Notes: a model not told the origin generated them from the sequence alone. Shown: positions 1 through 5,521, counted from the stretch's first letter. The stretch: DNA of 5,521 bases from Deltaproteobacteria bacterium (GCA_005879095.1 VBLM01000229.1:1-5521); one strand, 5' to 3'. Translations and numbers: made by a program.

Positions 1-1238
1 TGGGCGAGTTCCTCGGCGATCCGGTACAGCCCAAGCTGCGGTAGCCGCTGGTAACCGGCCCAGGCGGCGCCGGCCAGCACGCCGTCTTCGAGCCATTCCT
101 GCAGCCACTCGCCGGCGGTCGCCGGATCGTGCTGCGGCAGCGCCGCGCCGCCGTCGGTTCCCCAGCGCAGGTTCCATTTCTCGTGCACGCCGACCGGGGG
201 CGCGGAGATGAACGGCAGGCCGAGGGCAGCGAAGAACGTCATCTCGGACGGCTTGCTCCAGAGCGCGTCGGCGCCGGCGAGGAGCGCGTTGAGACGGCGG
301 ATGTAGCCGAACACGTCGGGGTCCTCGAGGACCTCGACCTGCCCGTCGAGGCCGTTCTGGTACAGCGCATCGCGCAGCACCTTGGCCACCTCGGGCCGCC
401 GGACGGCCACCAGCGCGAGCCGAAAAGAATTTTTTTTTATTTTTTCGGCGAGGCCGCGGACGACCTTCTGGGCGAGGGGGACCTGCGCTCCCGCGCCGCC
501 GATGGCGAAAACGATCAGCGGCGGCTCGGAAAGTTCCGGCAGCGGACCCAATTCGGCCTCGGCTGCCTTGCGCACATTTCCCGACACACGCAGCCGCGCC
601 AGTCGTGCCGCGAGGTTTTTCCTCAGCACCGACTGCTCGATGAGCTCGTGCGGCAACGGATAGCCCGTCGTCCGCACCAGCTCGGGCCGCACGCCGTACG
701 TCAGCATCCGTCGCCGCGCCCGCTCGGTCGGCGCGAAGTAGACGATCCGGCTGTTCGCCGGATCGGGCGGCGCCCAGACCCGGTTGATGTCGCTGTCGGT
801 AATCAGGCAGTGCAGCCTCGAAGCGCCGTGCAGCTCGGCCAGGATCGCGGCCGCGTAAAAAGTCGTCACCAGCGGCGCGCCGGTCTCGCGCAGGTGCCCG
901 GCGAGCGTCTTGCCCACGCCGTCGCGCGCGGCGCGCAGCATCCACTTCGTCCCCTGCGTCGGGCCCGACAGATCGCGCACCGGCCACGGCTCGGGAATCG
1001 CCGTGATCGTGTTCAGAACCGCACGCATCGGCCCACCCACGCCCGGCAACTGCGACAGCCGGGTGAGCGGCTCGTACAGCTCGCGCGTGCTCTCCCAGAA
1101 GCGGAAGTCGATGTCGTTGCCGAGCGGCGGGCGGTCCATCTGCAGCACTTCGGTGCCGAGATAGCCGGCCAGTGCCGCCGCCGGGCGCAGATGGCCGTAA
1201 CCCATGTCGATGGCGGCCACCACCGCCCGCGCCGGCAT
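1..1238 (-). CDS. Glycosyltransferase-like protein, GT-B fold (MurG/MGDG-synthase-like), C-terminus cut by window edge
   Basis: Reading leftward from the ATG at 1238 gives 412 uninterrupted codons with no stop before the edge. An in-frame TGA at 1271-1269 and no other start codon downstream of it make this ATG the only reasonable start. No Shine-Dalgarno is visible. The N-terminus (VVAAIDMGYGHLRPAAAL) is a beta strand followed by a glycine-rich GYGH loop at residues 13-16, as in the acceptor domain of MurG and MGDG-synthase-type enzymes. A second Rossmann-like half begins at about 240 with LIVFAIGGAGAQ (241-252). It continues to WSKPSEMTFFAALGLP (327-342), which resembles the donor-site KPGG..T.AEALA.GLP region of that group, but with SEM in place of the glycine pair. 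Such enzymes move sugar from a nucleotide sugar to a lipid or cell-wall acceptor at the inner face of the membrane; that role is inferred here. No membrane span is evident. An A-rich stretch encodes EKIKKNSF at 265-272 in frame. Donor and acceptor are unknown, and a non-catalytic relative is possible. Confidence 0.75.
   Translation of the reverse strand, partial: MPARAVVAAIDMGYGHLRPAAALAGYLGTEVLQMDRPPLGNDIDFRFWESTRELYEPLTRLSQLPGVGGPMRAVLNTITAIPEPWPVRDLSGPTQGTKWMLRAARDGVGKTLAGHLRETGAPLVTTFYAAAILAELHGASRLHCLITDSDINRVWAPPDPANSRIVYFAPTERARRRMLTYGVRPELVRTTGYPLPHELIEQSVLRKNLAARLARLRVSGNVRKAAEAELGPLPELSEPPLIVFAIGGAGAQVPLAQKVVRGLAEKIKKNSFRLALVAVRRPEVAKVLRDALYQNGLDGQVEVLEDPDVFGYIRRLNALLAGADALWSKPSEMTFFAALGLPFISAPPVGVHEKWNLRWGTDGGAALPQHDPATAGEWLQEWLEDGVLAGAAWAGYQRLPQLGLYRIAEELA
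419..449 (-). repeat. A-rich tract enclosed by an 8-bp inverted repeat inside the glycosyltransferase gene
   Basis: The minus strand reads GCCGAAAA (449-442), an A-rich loop, and TTTTCGGC (426-419): a perfect 8-bp inverted repeat around a 15-base centre. The whole tract contains A6-T-A9 (445-430), nearly free of G and C in a strongly GC-rich gene. It is translated in frame, and the protein continues normally on both sides. Runs of nine A are prone to slippage by polymerases. Confidence 0.7.
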
Positions 1239-1249
1239 GCCGCGTCTTT

Positions 1250-1272
1250 GGCAGAACCTGCCCGACTGTCAA
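1250..1272 (-). promoter_or_regulatory. Candidate promoter/operator for the leftward glycosyltransferase
   Basis: In the 75-base gap between the two divergent glycosyltransferase genes, the minus strand carries a perfect TTGACA at 1272-1267. Seventeen bases further on, at 1249-1244, is AAAGAC, a poor -10 match, about 5 bases before the ATG at 1238. Between them lies a perfect dyad, GGCAG-AAC-CTGCC (1250-1262), which could be a small operator. The -35 match is good, but the weak -10 makes this a tentative promoter. I see no convincing promoter for the rightward gene in the same gap. Confidence 0.3.
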
Positions 1273-1313
1273 GAGACTGGCCAGCCGCATGGCGGATGCA
1301 CACCCTGACCGGC

Positions 1314-2468
1314 ATGTTTTCCTACGACATCCCTGTCCTTCACCTGGTGAACAGATTCTGGATCGGGGGCGCCGAACGGCAGTTCGTCGAACGCCTGCGG
1401 CGGCATCCGGCCGGCTTTCGCGCCATCGTCGGCTGCCTCGAGGCCAGCGGACCGATGCTCGAGCAGGTGCGGTCGTTCGGTTATGAACCGCACGTCTTTC
1501 CCCTCAATGGCTCGATGGCGCGGCCGAACACGGCGCTGCAGATCGCGCGGATGGCGGCTCTGATCCGCGCCGAGGACGTGAAGATTGTCCACGCCACCGA
1601 TTTCAATACCAACCTCCTCGGCCTGGCTGCTGCCCGGCTGGGCGGAGCGAAGGCCGTGGTCAGCCGCGTCGACCTCGGCCACATCCGCACCGGCTTCACG
1701 CGCTGGCACCGGGAGGCCGAGAAGCTCAACTCGCGCTTCGCCGACATCGTGGTCGCGAACGCCGACGCGGTGAAGGCGGTCTGCATCCGCGACGAGGGCT
1801 GCGGGCCCGACAAAGTGATGGTCGTCCGCAACGGGCTCGATCTCGAGCAGTTCGACGCGCTCGCCGCCCAGCCGCTGCAGGCGCCGCTGCCGGAAGGGCG
1901 CCTGGTGGCGGTGATCGGAAACCTCTGGCCGGTGAAGGGGCACCGCACGCTCGTGGAAGCGGTCGCGCTGCTGCCGGCGGAATTCCACGACGTCCGTTTC
2001 GTCTGCGCCGGCGAGGGGCCGGAGCGCGAAGTTCTCACCCGCCGCATCGCGGAGCTCGGCCTGGGCGAGCGCGTGATCCTGCTCGGACATCGGCTCGACG
2101 TGCCGGCGATGCTCGCGCGAGCGCATCTGGCGTGTCTCTGCTCCAGCGCCGAGGGCCTCTCGAACGCGCTGATGGAGGCGATGGCGGCGCGGCTGCCGAT
2201 CGTCGCCACCCAGGTCGGCGGCAATCCCGAGCTGGTCAGCGACAACGGCCTCCTGGTTCCGTCCGGCGACGCCCGCGCGCTCGCGTCCGGCCTTGCGCAG
2301 CTCCTCTCGCAGCCGGAAGAAGGGCGGGCGATGGGCGCGCGCGGGCGCAAGCGGATCGAGCAGGAGCTGTCGCTGGATCGGATGGCGGACGGCCACGGCG
2401 CGCTGTACCGGCGCGTCCTCGGCCGCGCGCCGTACGTCGGCGATCAGGCCGCGCTGCGTCCGGCCTGA
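1314..2468 (+). CDS. GT4-family glycosyltransferase
   Basis: This 384-residue protein has the usual length and two-domain GT-B layout of family 4 retaining glycosyltransferases, cytoplasmic enzymes that transfer a sugar from a nucleotide donor to a growing polysaccharide or lipid-linked glycan. The N-terminal domain opens with VLHLVNRFWIGGAERQ (8-23), the glycine-rich GGAE loop, and contains IVHATDF (91-97). VRNGLD (171-176) precedes the domain linker. The C-terminal donor domain has GNLWPVKGH (202-210) with the conserved Lys208, AGEGPE (232-237), LGHRLDVPAML (257-267), and the E-x7-E motif at Glu280/Glu288 in SSAEGLSNALMEAMA. VGGNPE (301-306) follows. The open frame extends back to 129, but that part is antisense to the neighbouring gene and not family-like. 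I chose the ATG at 1314; the ATG at 1296 would add six residues (MHTLTG). Neither has a strong Shine-Dalgarno. The stop overlaps the start of the membrane gene downstream. Substrate cannot be told from sequence. Confidence 0.93.
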   Translation: MFSYDIPVLHLVNRFWIGGAERQFVERLRRHPAGFRAIVGCLEASGPMLEQVRSFGYEPHVFPLNGSMARPNTALQIARMAALIRAEDVKIVHATDFNTNLLGLAAARLGGAKAVVSRVDLGHIRTGFTRWHREAEKLNSRFADIVVANADAVKAVCIRDEGCGPDKVMVVRNGLDLEQFDALAAQPLQAPLPEGRLVAVIGNLWPVKGHRTLVEAVALLPAEFHDVRFVCAGEGPEREVLTRRIAELGLGERVILLGHRLDVPAMLARAHLACLCSSAEGLSNALMEAMAARLPIVATQVGGNPELVSDNGLLVPSGDARALASGLAQLLSQPEEGRAMGARGRKRIEQELSLDRMADGHGALYRRVLGRAPYVGDQAALRPA

Positions 2469-3262
2469 TGCTCGCGGACGCCTTCGCGATCTATCGCGGG
2501 CGTTTCGCCGTGCTGATCGTGACCTGCGCGCTCGCGCTGGTGCCGGCGAATCTCTTGATGGCGGGAGCGGTCGTCTTCGGTCTCGCCCGCATGGGCACCG
2601 TCGGGCTGGGTGAGACACGGACCCACCGGACCGCGCGCGTCGAGCAGCTCGGCCACGAGGCGATGGAGGGACGCAATCGCATCGGCGGCGACTTGATCGA
2701 GGTGGCGCTTCCGGTCGCGTATGCGGTGTTGATCATGGTGACCATCCTCCTCGCGGGGATCGCGCTCGCGCACGCGGCAGTCGTGCCGTTGGTGCTGGGC
2801 ACCGCGTCGGGGCCGGCAGGCGCGTGGGCTGCCGTCGCATCGCGGCTGGGCCCGCTCGTGCAGACGGCGTTGATCGGCGCGCCGCTGGTCGCGATCGGAT
2901 CGGTGTTCTGTCTGGTGCCGGGGATCGTGGCCGCGGTCGGATTCAGCTTCGCGATCCCGGTGGCGATGTCGGAGAACGCCAGCGGCCGCGCGGCGCTGGA
3001 ACGGTCGTGGACCCTGGTGCGCGGTCGCTGGCCGGCGGCGCTCGGGATCTGGGTGATGATCGCGGTCTTCACCGTCGCGGCCTCGGCGGCATCGGCGCTG
3101 GTCGCGCCCGGACCGTGGCGCGCGGTCGTCTCAGGGGCGGTGCGGCTCGTGACCTACCCGTTTCCGCTGGTGGCGCTGGTGCTGCTCTACCGGACGGCCG
3201 TCAGTACATCCGGCGGATCTCAGCGCCCGGATAGTAGTGCGCGAGAATCTCCCGGTACGTAG
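2468..3262 (+). CDS. Integral membrane protein, YciC / GPDPase membrane-domain type
   Basis: A 264-residue polytopic protein. Its ATG shares the A of the preceding TGA (TGATG at 2466-2470), so translation is probably coupled to the GT4 gene; no separate Shine-Dalgarno is seen. Hydrophobic stretches lie at about 13-40, 80-110, 133-167, 190-212 and 218-242, giving five or six membrane segments. A charged loop at about 49-78 follows the first one. The opening (ML.DAF.IYRGRF) and the block FSFAIPVAMSENASGRAALERSW.LVRG.W (159-188) match the pattern of the YciC/glycerophosphodiester-phosphodiesterase membrane domain. This domain has no known catalytic activity and is found in uncharacterised inner-membrane proteins. 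The last ~20 residues are hydrophilic and low in complexity (STSGGSQRPDSSARE), and are encoded over the end of the convergent spoIID-like gene, so they may be a late extension. Pairing with a glycosyltransferase suggests a role in envelope glycan or lipid handling, which is inference. Confidence 0.8.
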   Translation: MLADAFAIYRGRFAVLIVTCALALVPANLLMAGAVVFGLARMGTVGLGETRTHRTARVEQLGHEAMEGRNRIGGDLIEVALPVAYAVLIMVTILLAGIALAHAAVVPLVLGTASGPAGAWAAVASRLGPLVQTALIGAPLVAIGSVFCLVPGIVAAVGFSFAIPVAMSENASGRAALERSWTLVRGRWPAALGIWVMIAVFTVAASAASALVAPGPWRAVVSGAVRLVTYPFPLVALVLLYRTAVSTSGGSQRPDSSARESPGT

Positions 3263-4078
3263 CGCCCCGCGAGGCGCGCTGGTGGGCGCCCCACTGGCAG
3301 AGGCCGACGCCGTGCACGCCTTTCGACCGGCGCTCGTCTCCACCGACAGGGTCCTGGCGCGGCCGCTCGCGGTGCGGGCCGAGATGCGAAGGCCATTCAC
3401 GGTCGAGCCGATCCGATTGCGGAGCGCGGCGGTCAGGTCGGCGAGCTTCACGGTCTTCGTCCACGGGTGCTCGTCTTCGTCGGCCTCGCCACCGTGGAGG
3501 TACGGCGTGGTCCCCGGTCCGAGATGAAAGGCCGCTTCCGCGCTCTCGCTGCGCCCTCCGCAGCTGGCGCTGAAGTACGCGGCGATCGGCGCGGCGCCCC
3601 AGGTGAGCACCTCGCCCGACGTCTCGCGCGCGGCCTTCGACGCGGACGGTGCCGGGTGCGCCGTCCCCTTGTATACCTGGTCTAAAACAGAGGCACCGAG
3701 ATGCGCCCGCGCGCCGGGGCCCTGCGCCACTTTCTGCGCTACAGCGAACGTCCGCGCCGCGACCGCCTGCGCCTTCAACGCCTCCGCTGGCCATGCGGGC
3801 GAGACCTCCGACGCGACGACCGCGGCGACGTAATCCTCGAGATCGACGACGTTCACCGCGACGAGCCGGCCGCGGTCGCGAAAAACCTCCAGCCTTCCCG
3901 GCACTTCGCGTCCGTCGAGTTTCAAGGGCCCCTCGAGCGTCCGCGGCCCGTCCACGACGAACGTACGCCCCGCGCTCTCCACGCGCATTTCTTTCGCGCC
4001 GCGCGCGATCTCGATGCGGATCTCCTCGGCCCGCGCCGCGGAGCAGACGAGCAAAACCGCTAGACACAGTCTCGGCAC
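3201..4078 (-). pseudogene. SpoIID/LytB-domain protein, frameshifted near its C-terminus
   Basis: SpoIID-domain proteins are exported peptidoglycan lytic transglycosylases or related amidase enhancers. Here a GTG at 4078 opens a frame with a Sec signal peptide (CLAVLLVC core, ARA cleavage near 15-17). The diagnostic block follows: VVDLEDYVAAVVASEVSP (77-94) with Glu91 aligned to the catalytic Glu of the family, then ALKAQAVAARTFAVA (100-114), AYFSASCGGRSESAEAAF (167-184) and PYLHGGEADEDEHPW (192-206). After about residue 252 (3325) this frame turns into nonsense that would run on to 3131. The expected C-terminal motif, KGVHGVGLCQWGAH...YREILAHYYPGAEIRRMY, is in the -1 frame from about 3326 to the TGA at 3203-3201. 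The break equals loss of 3k+1 bases. Homologues usually have some 30 more residues between these parts, so a short deletion is likely. The gene lies 39 bases after the CBS gene on the same strand. A sequencing error could explain the frameshift but not the apparent missing segment. Confidence 0.85.
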
Positions 4079-4112
4079 GCCAGAGCGAGCGTGCCCCGGC
4101 GGCGCATGCCGC
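4074..4112 (-). repeat. Tandem inverted repeats in the CBS-spoIID gap, one covering the GTG start
   Basis: The short gap between the CBS gene and the spoIID-like gene holds two perfect inverted repeats. On the minus-strand transcript the first is GCGGC-ATGC-GCCGC (4112-4099). The second is GGCACGC-TCGCTCTG-GCGTGCC (4095-4074), a 7-bp stem with an 8-base loop. The GTG start codon (4078-4076) lies inside the 3' arm of the second stem. No T-run follows, so this is not an ordinary intrinsic terminator. It may limit initiation on the downstream gene or mark an RNA processing site; the function is inferred. Confidence 0.45.
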
Positions 4113-4117
4113 GCAAT

Positions 4118-4561
4118 TTAGTGGACTGGCGCGCCCTCTTCCTTGACCTTGCGGACCGTCTCGCCGACGTCGTCCTTGCCGGCCGAACTCGCCAGGTCCT
4201 GCAGGCTGATCACGCCGACCGGCCGATGACCCTTCTTGTGGTCGCCCTCGCAGACCAGGATGCGCTGGATCTTGTGCTGGCTCATCAGCTGCTCCGCTTT
4301 CGACACGTCGTCGTCCGCCATGCAGCAGATCACCTGATTTCCACCGAAATCCGATAGCTTGGCGGTCCGCGGATCGAGGCCCTTGGCCACGCAGCGGACG
4401 GCGATGTCGCGATCGGTGACGGTCCCGACGGCATTGCCCGACTTGTCTACGATGGGCACGAACCCCACGTCCTTGTCGGCCATCAGGCGCGCGGCCTCCT
4501 GGACGGTCGCTTCCATCGTCAGCGTGGCGGGATTCTTGGTCATGATGTCCTGACAGCGCAT
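4118..4561 (-). CDS. Two-CBS-domain protein
   Basis: This 147-residue soluble protein consists almost entirely of a tandem CBS pair (Bateman module). Such modules bind adenine nucleotides such as AMP, ATP or S-adenosylmethionine and act as energy or ligand sensors, often on a partner protein. CBS1 starts at the N-terminus with DIMTKNPATLTMEATVQEAA (5-24) and continues through DVGFVPIVD (31-39) to TVTDRDIAVR (47-56), the ribose-binding [ST]xxD-type motif. CBS2 runs from about 70 to 125, with DDDVSKAEQLMSQHKIQRILVC and PVGVISLQDLA. A charged C-terminal tail follows (KDDVGETVRKVKEEG). Five cysteines (3, 57, 79, 80, 104) are rather many for so short a protein. The ATG at 4561 is fixed by a strong Shine-Dalgarno. 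The gene is first in a probable two-gene unit with the spoIID-like gene and is divergent from the HAMP-GAF gene. The partner and ligand are unknown. Confidence 0.93.
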   Translation of the reverse strand: MRCQDIMTKNPATLTMEATVQEAARLMADKDVGFVPIVDKSGNAVGTVTDRDIAVRCVAKGLDPRTAKLSDFGGNQVICCMADDDVSKAEQLMSQHKIQRILVCEGDHKKGHRPVGVISLQDLASSAGKDDVGETVRKVKEEGAPVH

Positions 4562-4568
4562 GTTCGAG

Positions 4569-4575
4569 CCTCCTT
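4569..4575 (-). promoter_or_regulatory. Strong ribosome binding site of the CBS gene
   Basis: The minus strand reads AAGGAGG, a full Shine-Dalgarno, 7 bases before the ATG at 4561. It is the only strong one in the window and fixes the CBS start. It suggests this protein is made at a higher rate than its neighbours. Confidence 0.9.
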
Positions 4576-4611
4576 GGAGCGCCTAATGTGGGTGCTCCAC
4601 TCACTGGACAA
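4575..4611 (-). promoter_or_regulatory. Candidate CBS-gene promoter with an inverted repeat over the -10
   Basis: On the minus strand TTGTCC (4611-4606) is followed after 17 bases by CATTAG (4588-4583), a modest -35/-10 pair placed suitably upstream of the CBS ribosome binding site. A perfect 6-bp inverted repeat, TGGAGC...GCTCCA, with a 13-base centre (4575-4599) encloses the putative -10 and touches the Shine-Dalgarno. It could be an operator or a 5' leader hairpin. Both calls rest on short matches. Confidence 0.3.
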
Positions 4612-4658
4612 AAGAGCCCACGGCACGCCCTCTTGGTGGCCGGGCAGGCGCGGCGGTG

Positions 4659-4664
4659 TAGAAT
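4659..4664 (+). promoter_or_regulatory. -10 box of the HAMP-GAF gene, apparently leaderless
   Basis: TAGAAT, one mismatch from TATAAT, stands out in GC-rich surroundings and ends 7 bases before the GTG at 4672. With normal spacing, transcription would begin at or next to that GTG, giving a leaderless message; no Shine-Dalgarno is present. The nearest -35-like element, TTGGTG (4633-4638), is 20 bases upstream, too far for an ideal sigma-70 promoter. Confidence 0.55.
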
Positions 4665-4671
4665 CCGCGGC

Positions 4672-5521
4672 GTGGTGCTCAAGCGGATTCGTAGCTCGCT
4701 CGCGCTCAAGCTCATGCTGGCGTCCGCCATCCCCTCGGCGGTGGTGCTGCTGGTCGGGCTGGGCGTGCTCGTCGAGCATTCTCGACGCATTGCGGTAACG
4801 AACCCCGCGCTCGCTTTCGAAGAGCTGCGCGACGGAGCGGTGGTCGGCACGCTGCTCGCCTTGACCTTCGCCGGGATGACCGTCGCGCTGGCGGTCCGGC
4901 ACTTCTTGATCAAGCCCATCCAGTCGCTCGGACAGGTGATGGCGCGCGCCGAGCTGGGCGAGTTCCTCGTCCGCGCGCGGGTCCACGGCGAGGACGAGCT
5001 GGGCAAGCTCTCGAAGAGCTTCAACACCATGCTCTCGCGGGTCACCGACATGGCGGTGACGGAGATCGAGACGCGGGAAGAGCTGTCGCTCCAGGCCGAG
5101 CTCAAGTCGGTCAACGCGCAGCTCCAGGCGCACGTCGGCGAGATGGAGCTGCTCCTCGAGGTCTCGAAAGCGATCTCCGGCACGCTCGATCTGCCCGAGC
5201 AGCTGGAGCTGCTCGGCAAGCAGATCTGCGCGCGGCTCGACGTGTCGGAATTCAGCGTGATGCTGGTCGACGAGCCGACCCATCAGCTGGTGGTCGAAGC
5301 CGTGGCAGGCACGGCGCTGTCGGGTGCGCGCGGCATGCGCTTTCATCTCGGCGAGGGCGTCGCCGGCGAAGTGGCCGCGAAGGGTCAGACGATCTACGTT
5401 CCGGACGTCGCCAACGACCCGCGCTATCTCCACTACAAGGGTCGCCCGAAGGCGAGCGGCTCGTTCCTGGCCGTGCCGCTGCGGAGCAAGGGCCGGATCC
5501 TCGGCGTGATGAACATGAACC
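4672..5521 (+). CDS. Membrane HAMP-GAF signalling protein, C-terminus beyond window
   Basis: 283 codons are visible and the frame is open to the right edge. The GTG at 4672 is favoured because it lies just after a -10 box; the GTG at 4675 and ATG at 4714 are in frame, but the ATG would cut into the first membrane span. Layout: a short basic N-terminus (KRIRSS); TM1 at about 12-34; an outer segment of only about 20 residues; TM2 at about 57-76; a HAMP linker (77-127) with the expected KPIQSLGQVM and EDELGKLSKSFNTML helices; a coiled coil (128-168, e.g. EIETREELSLQAELKSVNAQLQ); and a GAF domain from about 170, with FHLGEGVAGEVA (224-235), IYVPDVANDPRY (241-252) and FLAVPL (265-270). HAMP passes signals between membrane and cytoplasmic domains, and GAF binds small ligands. 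With almost no periplasmic part, the GAF or the membrane is the likelier sensor. The missing output domain could be a histidine kinase, GGDEF or PP2C/SpoIIE phosphatase; it is not visible here. The gene is divergent from the CBS gene. Confidence 0.9.
   Translation, partial: MVLKRIRSSLALKLMLASAIPSAVVLLVGLGVLVEHSRRIAVTNPALAFEELRDGAVVGTLLALTFAGMTVALAVRHFLIKPIQSLGQVMARAELGEFLVRARVHGEDELGKLSKSFNTMLSRVTDMAVTEIETREELSLQAELKSVNAQLQAHVGEMELLLEVSKAISGTLDLPEQLELLGKQICARLDVSEFSVMLVDEPTHQLVVEAVAGTALSGARGMRFHLGEGVAGEVAAKGQTIYVPDVANDPRYLHYKGRPKASGSFLAVPLRSKGRILGVMNMN

Noticed and set aside
394..445. GGCCG-CCGGA-CGGCC hairpin followed by a T-run on the plus strand, resembling an intrinsic terminator
   Set aside because: About 20 bases separate the stem from the T-run, and no plus-strand transcript is expected here; the T-run is codons of the minus-strand gene.
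1249..1263. TGGCA-like/TGCC spacing resembling a sigma-54 promoter in the divergent gap
   Set aside because: The -12 element lacks the required match and the bases are better explained by the GGCAG/CTGCC dyad.
129..1313. Long N-terminal extension of the GT4 reading frame back to 129
   Set aside because: It is antisense to the leftward glycosyltransferase, rich in Arg/His/Gln/Pro as expected of a GC-rich shadow frame, and the family domain begins only after 1314.
1269..2618. 449-codon open frame on the minus strand across the GT4 gene
   Set aside because: Arg-rich shadow of a GC-rich gene with no recognisable domain; the plus-strand product is a clear GT4 enzyme.
3318..3330. Programmed -1 ribosomal frameshift in the spoIID-like gene
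   Set aside because: No slippery heptamer or clear downstream structure is visible, and sequence seems to be missing at the junction.
3327..5219. 672-codon minus-strand frame ending at 3201 read as one protein
   Set aside because: Only its last ~41 codons are real (the spoIID C-terminus). The rest is out of frame through spoIID and CBS and antisense to the HAMP-GAF gene.
4540..5433. 297-codon open frame on the minus strand opposite the HAMP-GAF gene
   Set aside because: It overlaps a convincing HAMP-GAF coding region and the CBS start, and its composition is that of a shadow frame.

Overview
This is a GC-rich bacterial chromosomal window, densely coded on both strands, with no RNA gene, mobile element or CRISPR array that I can see. 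Shine-Dalgarno sequences are mostly weak, and one gene appears to start directly at its -10 box. Together with a lone SpoIID/LytB-domain protein and a HAMP-GAF regulator, this would fit a soil-type Gram-negative such as an Acidobacteriota or deltaproteobacterial lineage. That taxonomic guess rests on style only and is weak.

Layout, left to right. (1) 1-1238, minus: 412 visible codons of a glycosyltransferase-like protein with MurG/MGDG-synthase-type sequence features, running off the left edge. (2) A 75-base divergent gap. (3) 1314-2468, plus: a complete GT4-family glycosyltransferase. (4) 2468-3262, plus: an integral membrane protein of the YciC / glycerodiester-phosphodiesterase membrane-domain type, coupled to the glycosyltransferase by a TGATG overlap. 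(5) 3201-4078, minus: a SpoIID/LytB-domain protein with a signal peptide. Its conserved C-terminal motif lies in a different frame from the rest, so the gene carries a frameshift, probably with a deletion; it converges on and overlaps the membrane gene by 62 bases. (6) 4118-4561, minus: a two-CBS-domain protein with a textbook ribosome binding site, upstream of and probably co-transcribed with the spoIID-like gene. (7) A 110-base divergent gap with promoter-like elements. (8) 4672-5521, plus: the N-terminal part of a two-TM HAMP-GAF signalling protein that runs off the right edge.

The left half (two glycosyltransferases plus a membrane protein) looks like a small cell-surface or lipid glycosylation locus. 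The right half combines a nucleotide-sensing CBS protein, a peptidoglycan-active SpoIID-like protein and a membrane signalling protein. The sequence itself does not show that these act together.

I see no clearly new multi-gene system. The points most worth checking are the broken spoIID-like gene, an A-rich tract enclosed in an inverted repeat inside the first glycosyltransferase, a hairpin that buries the spoIID-like start codon, and the apparently leaderless HAMP-GAF gene.
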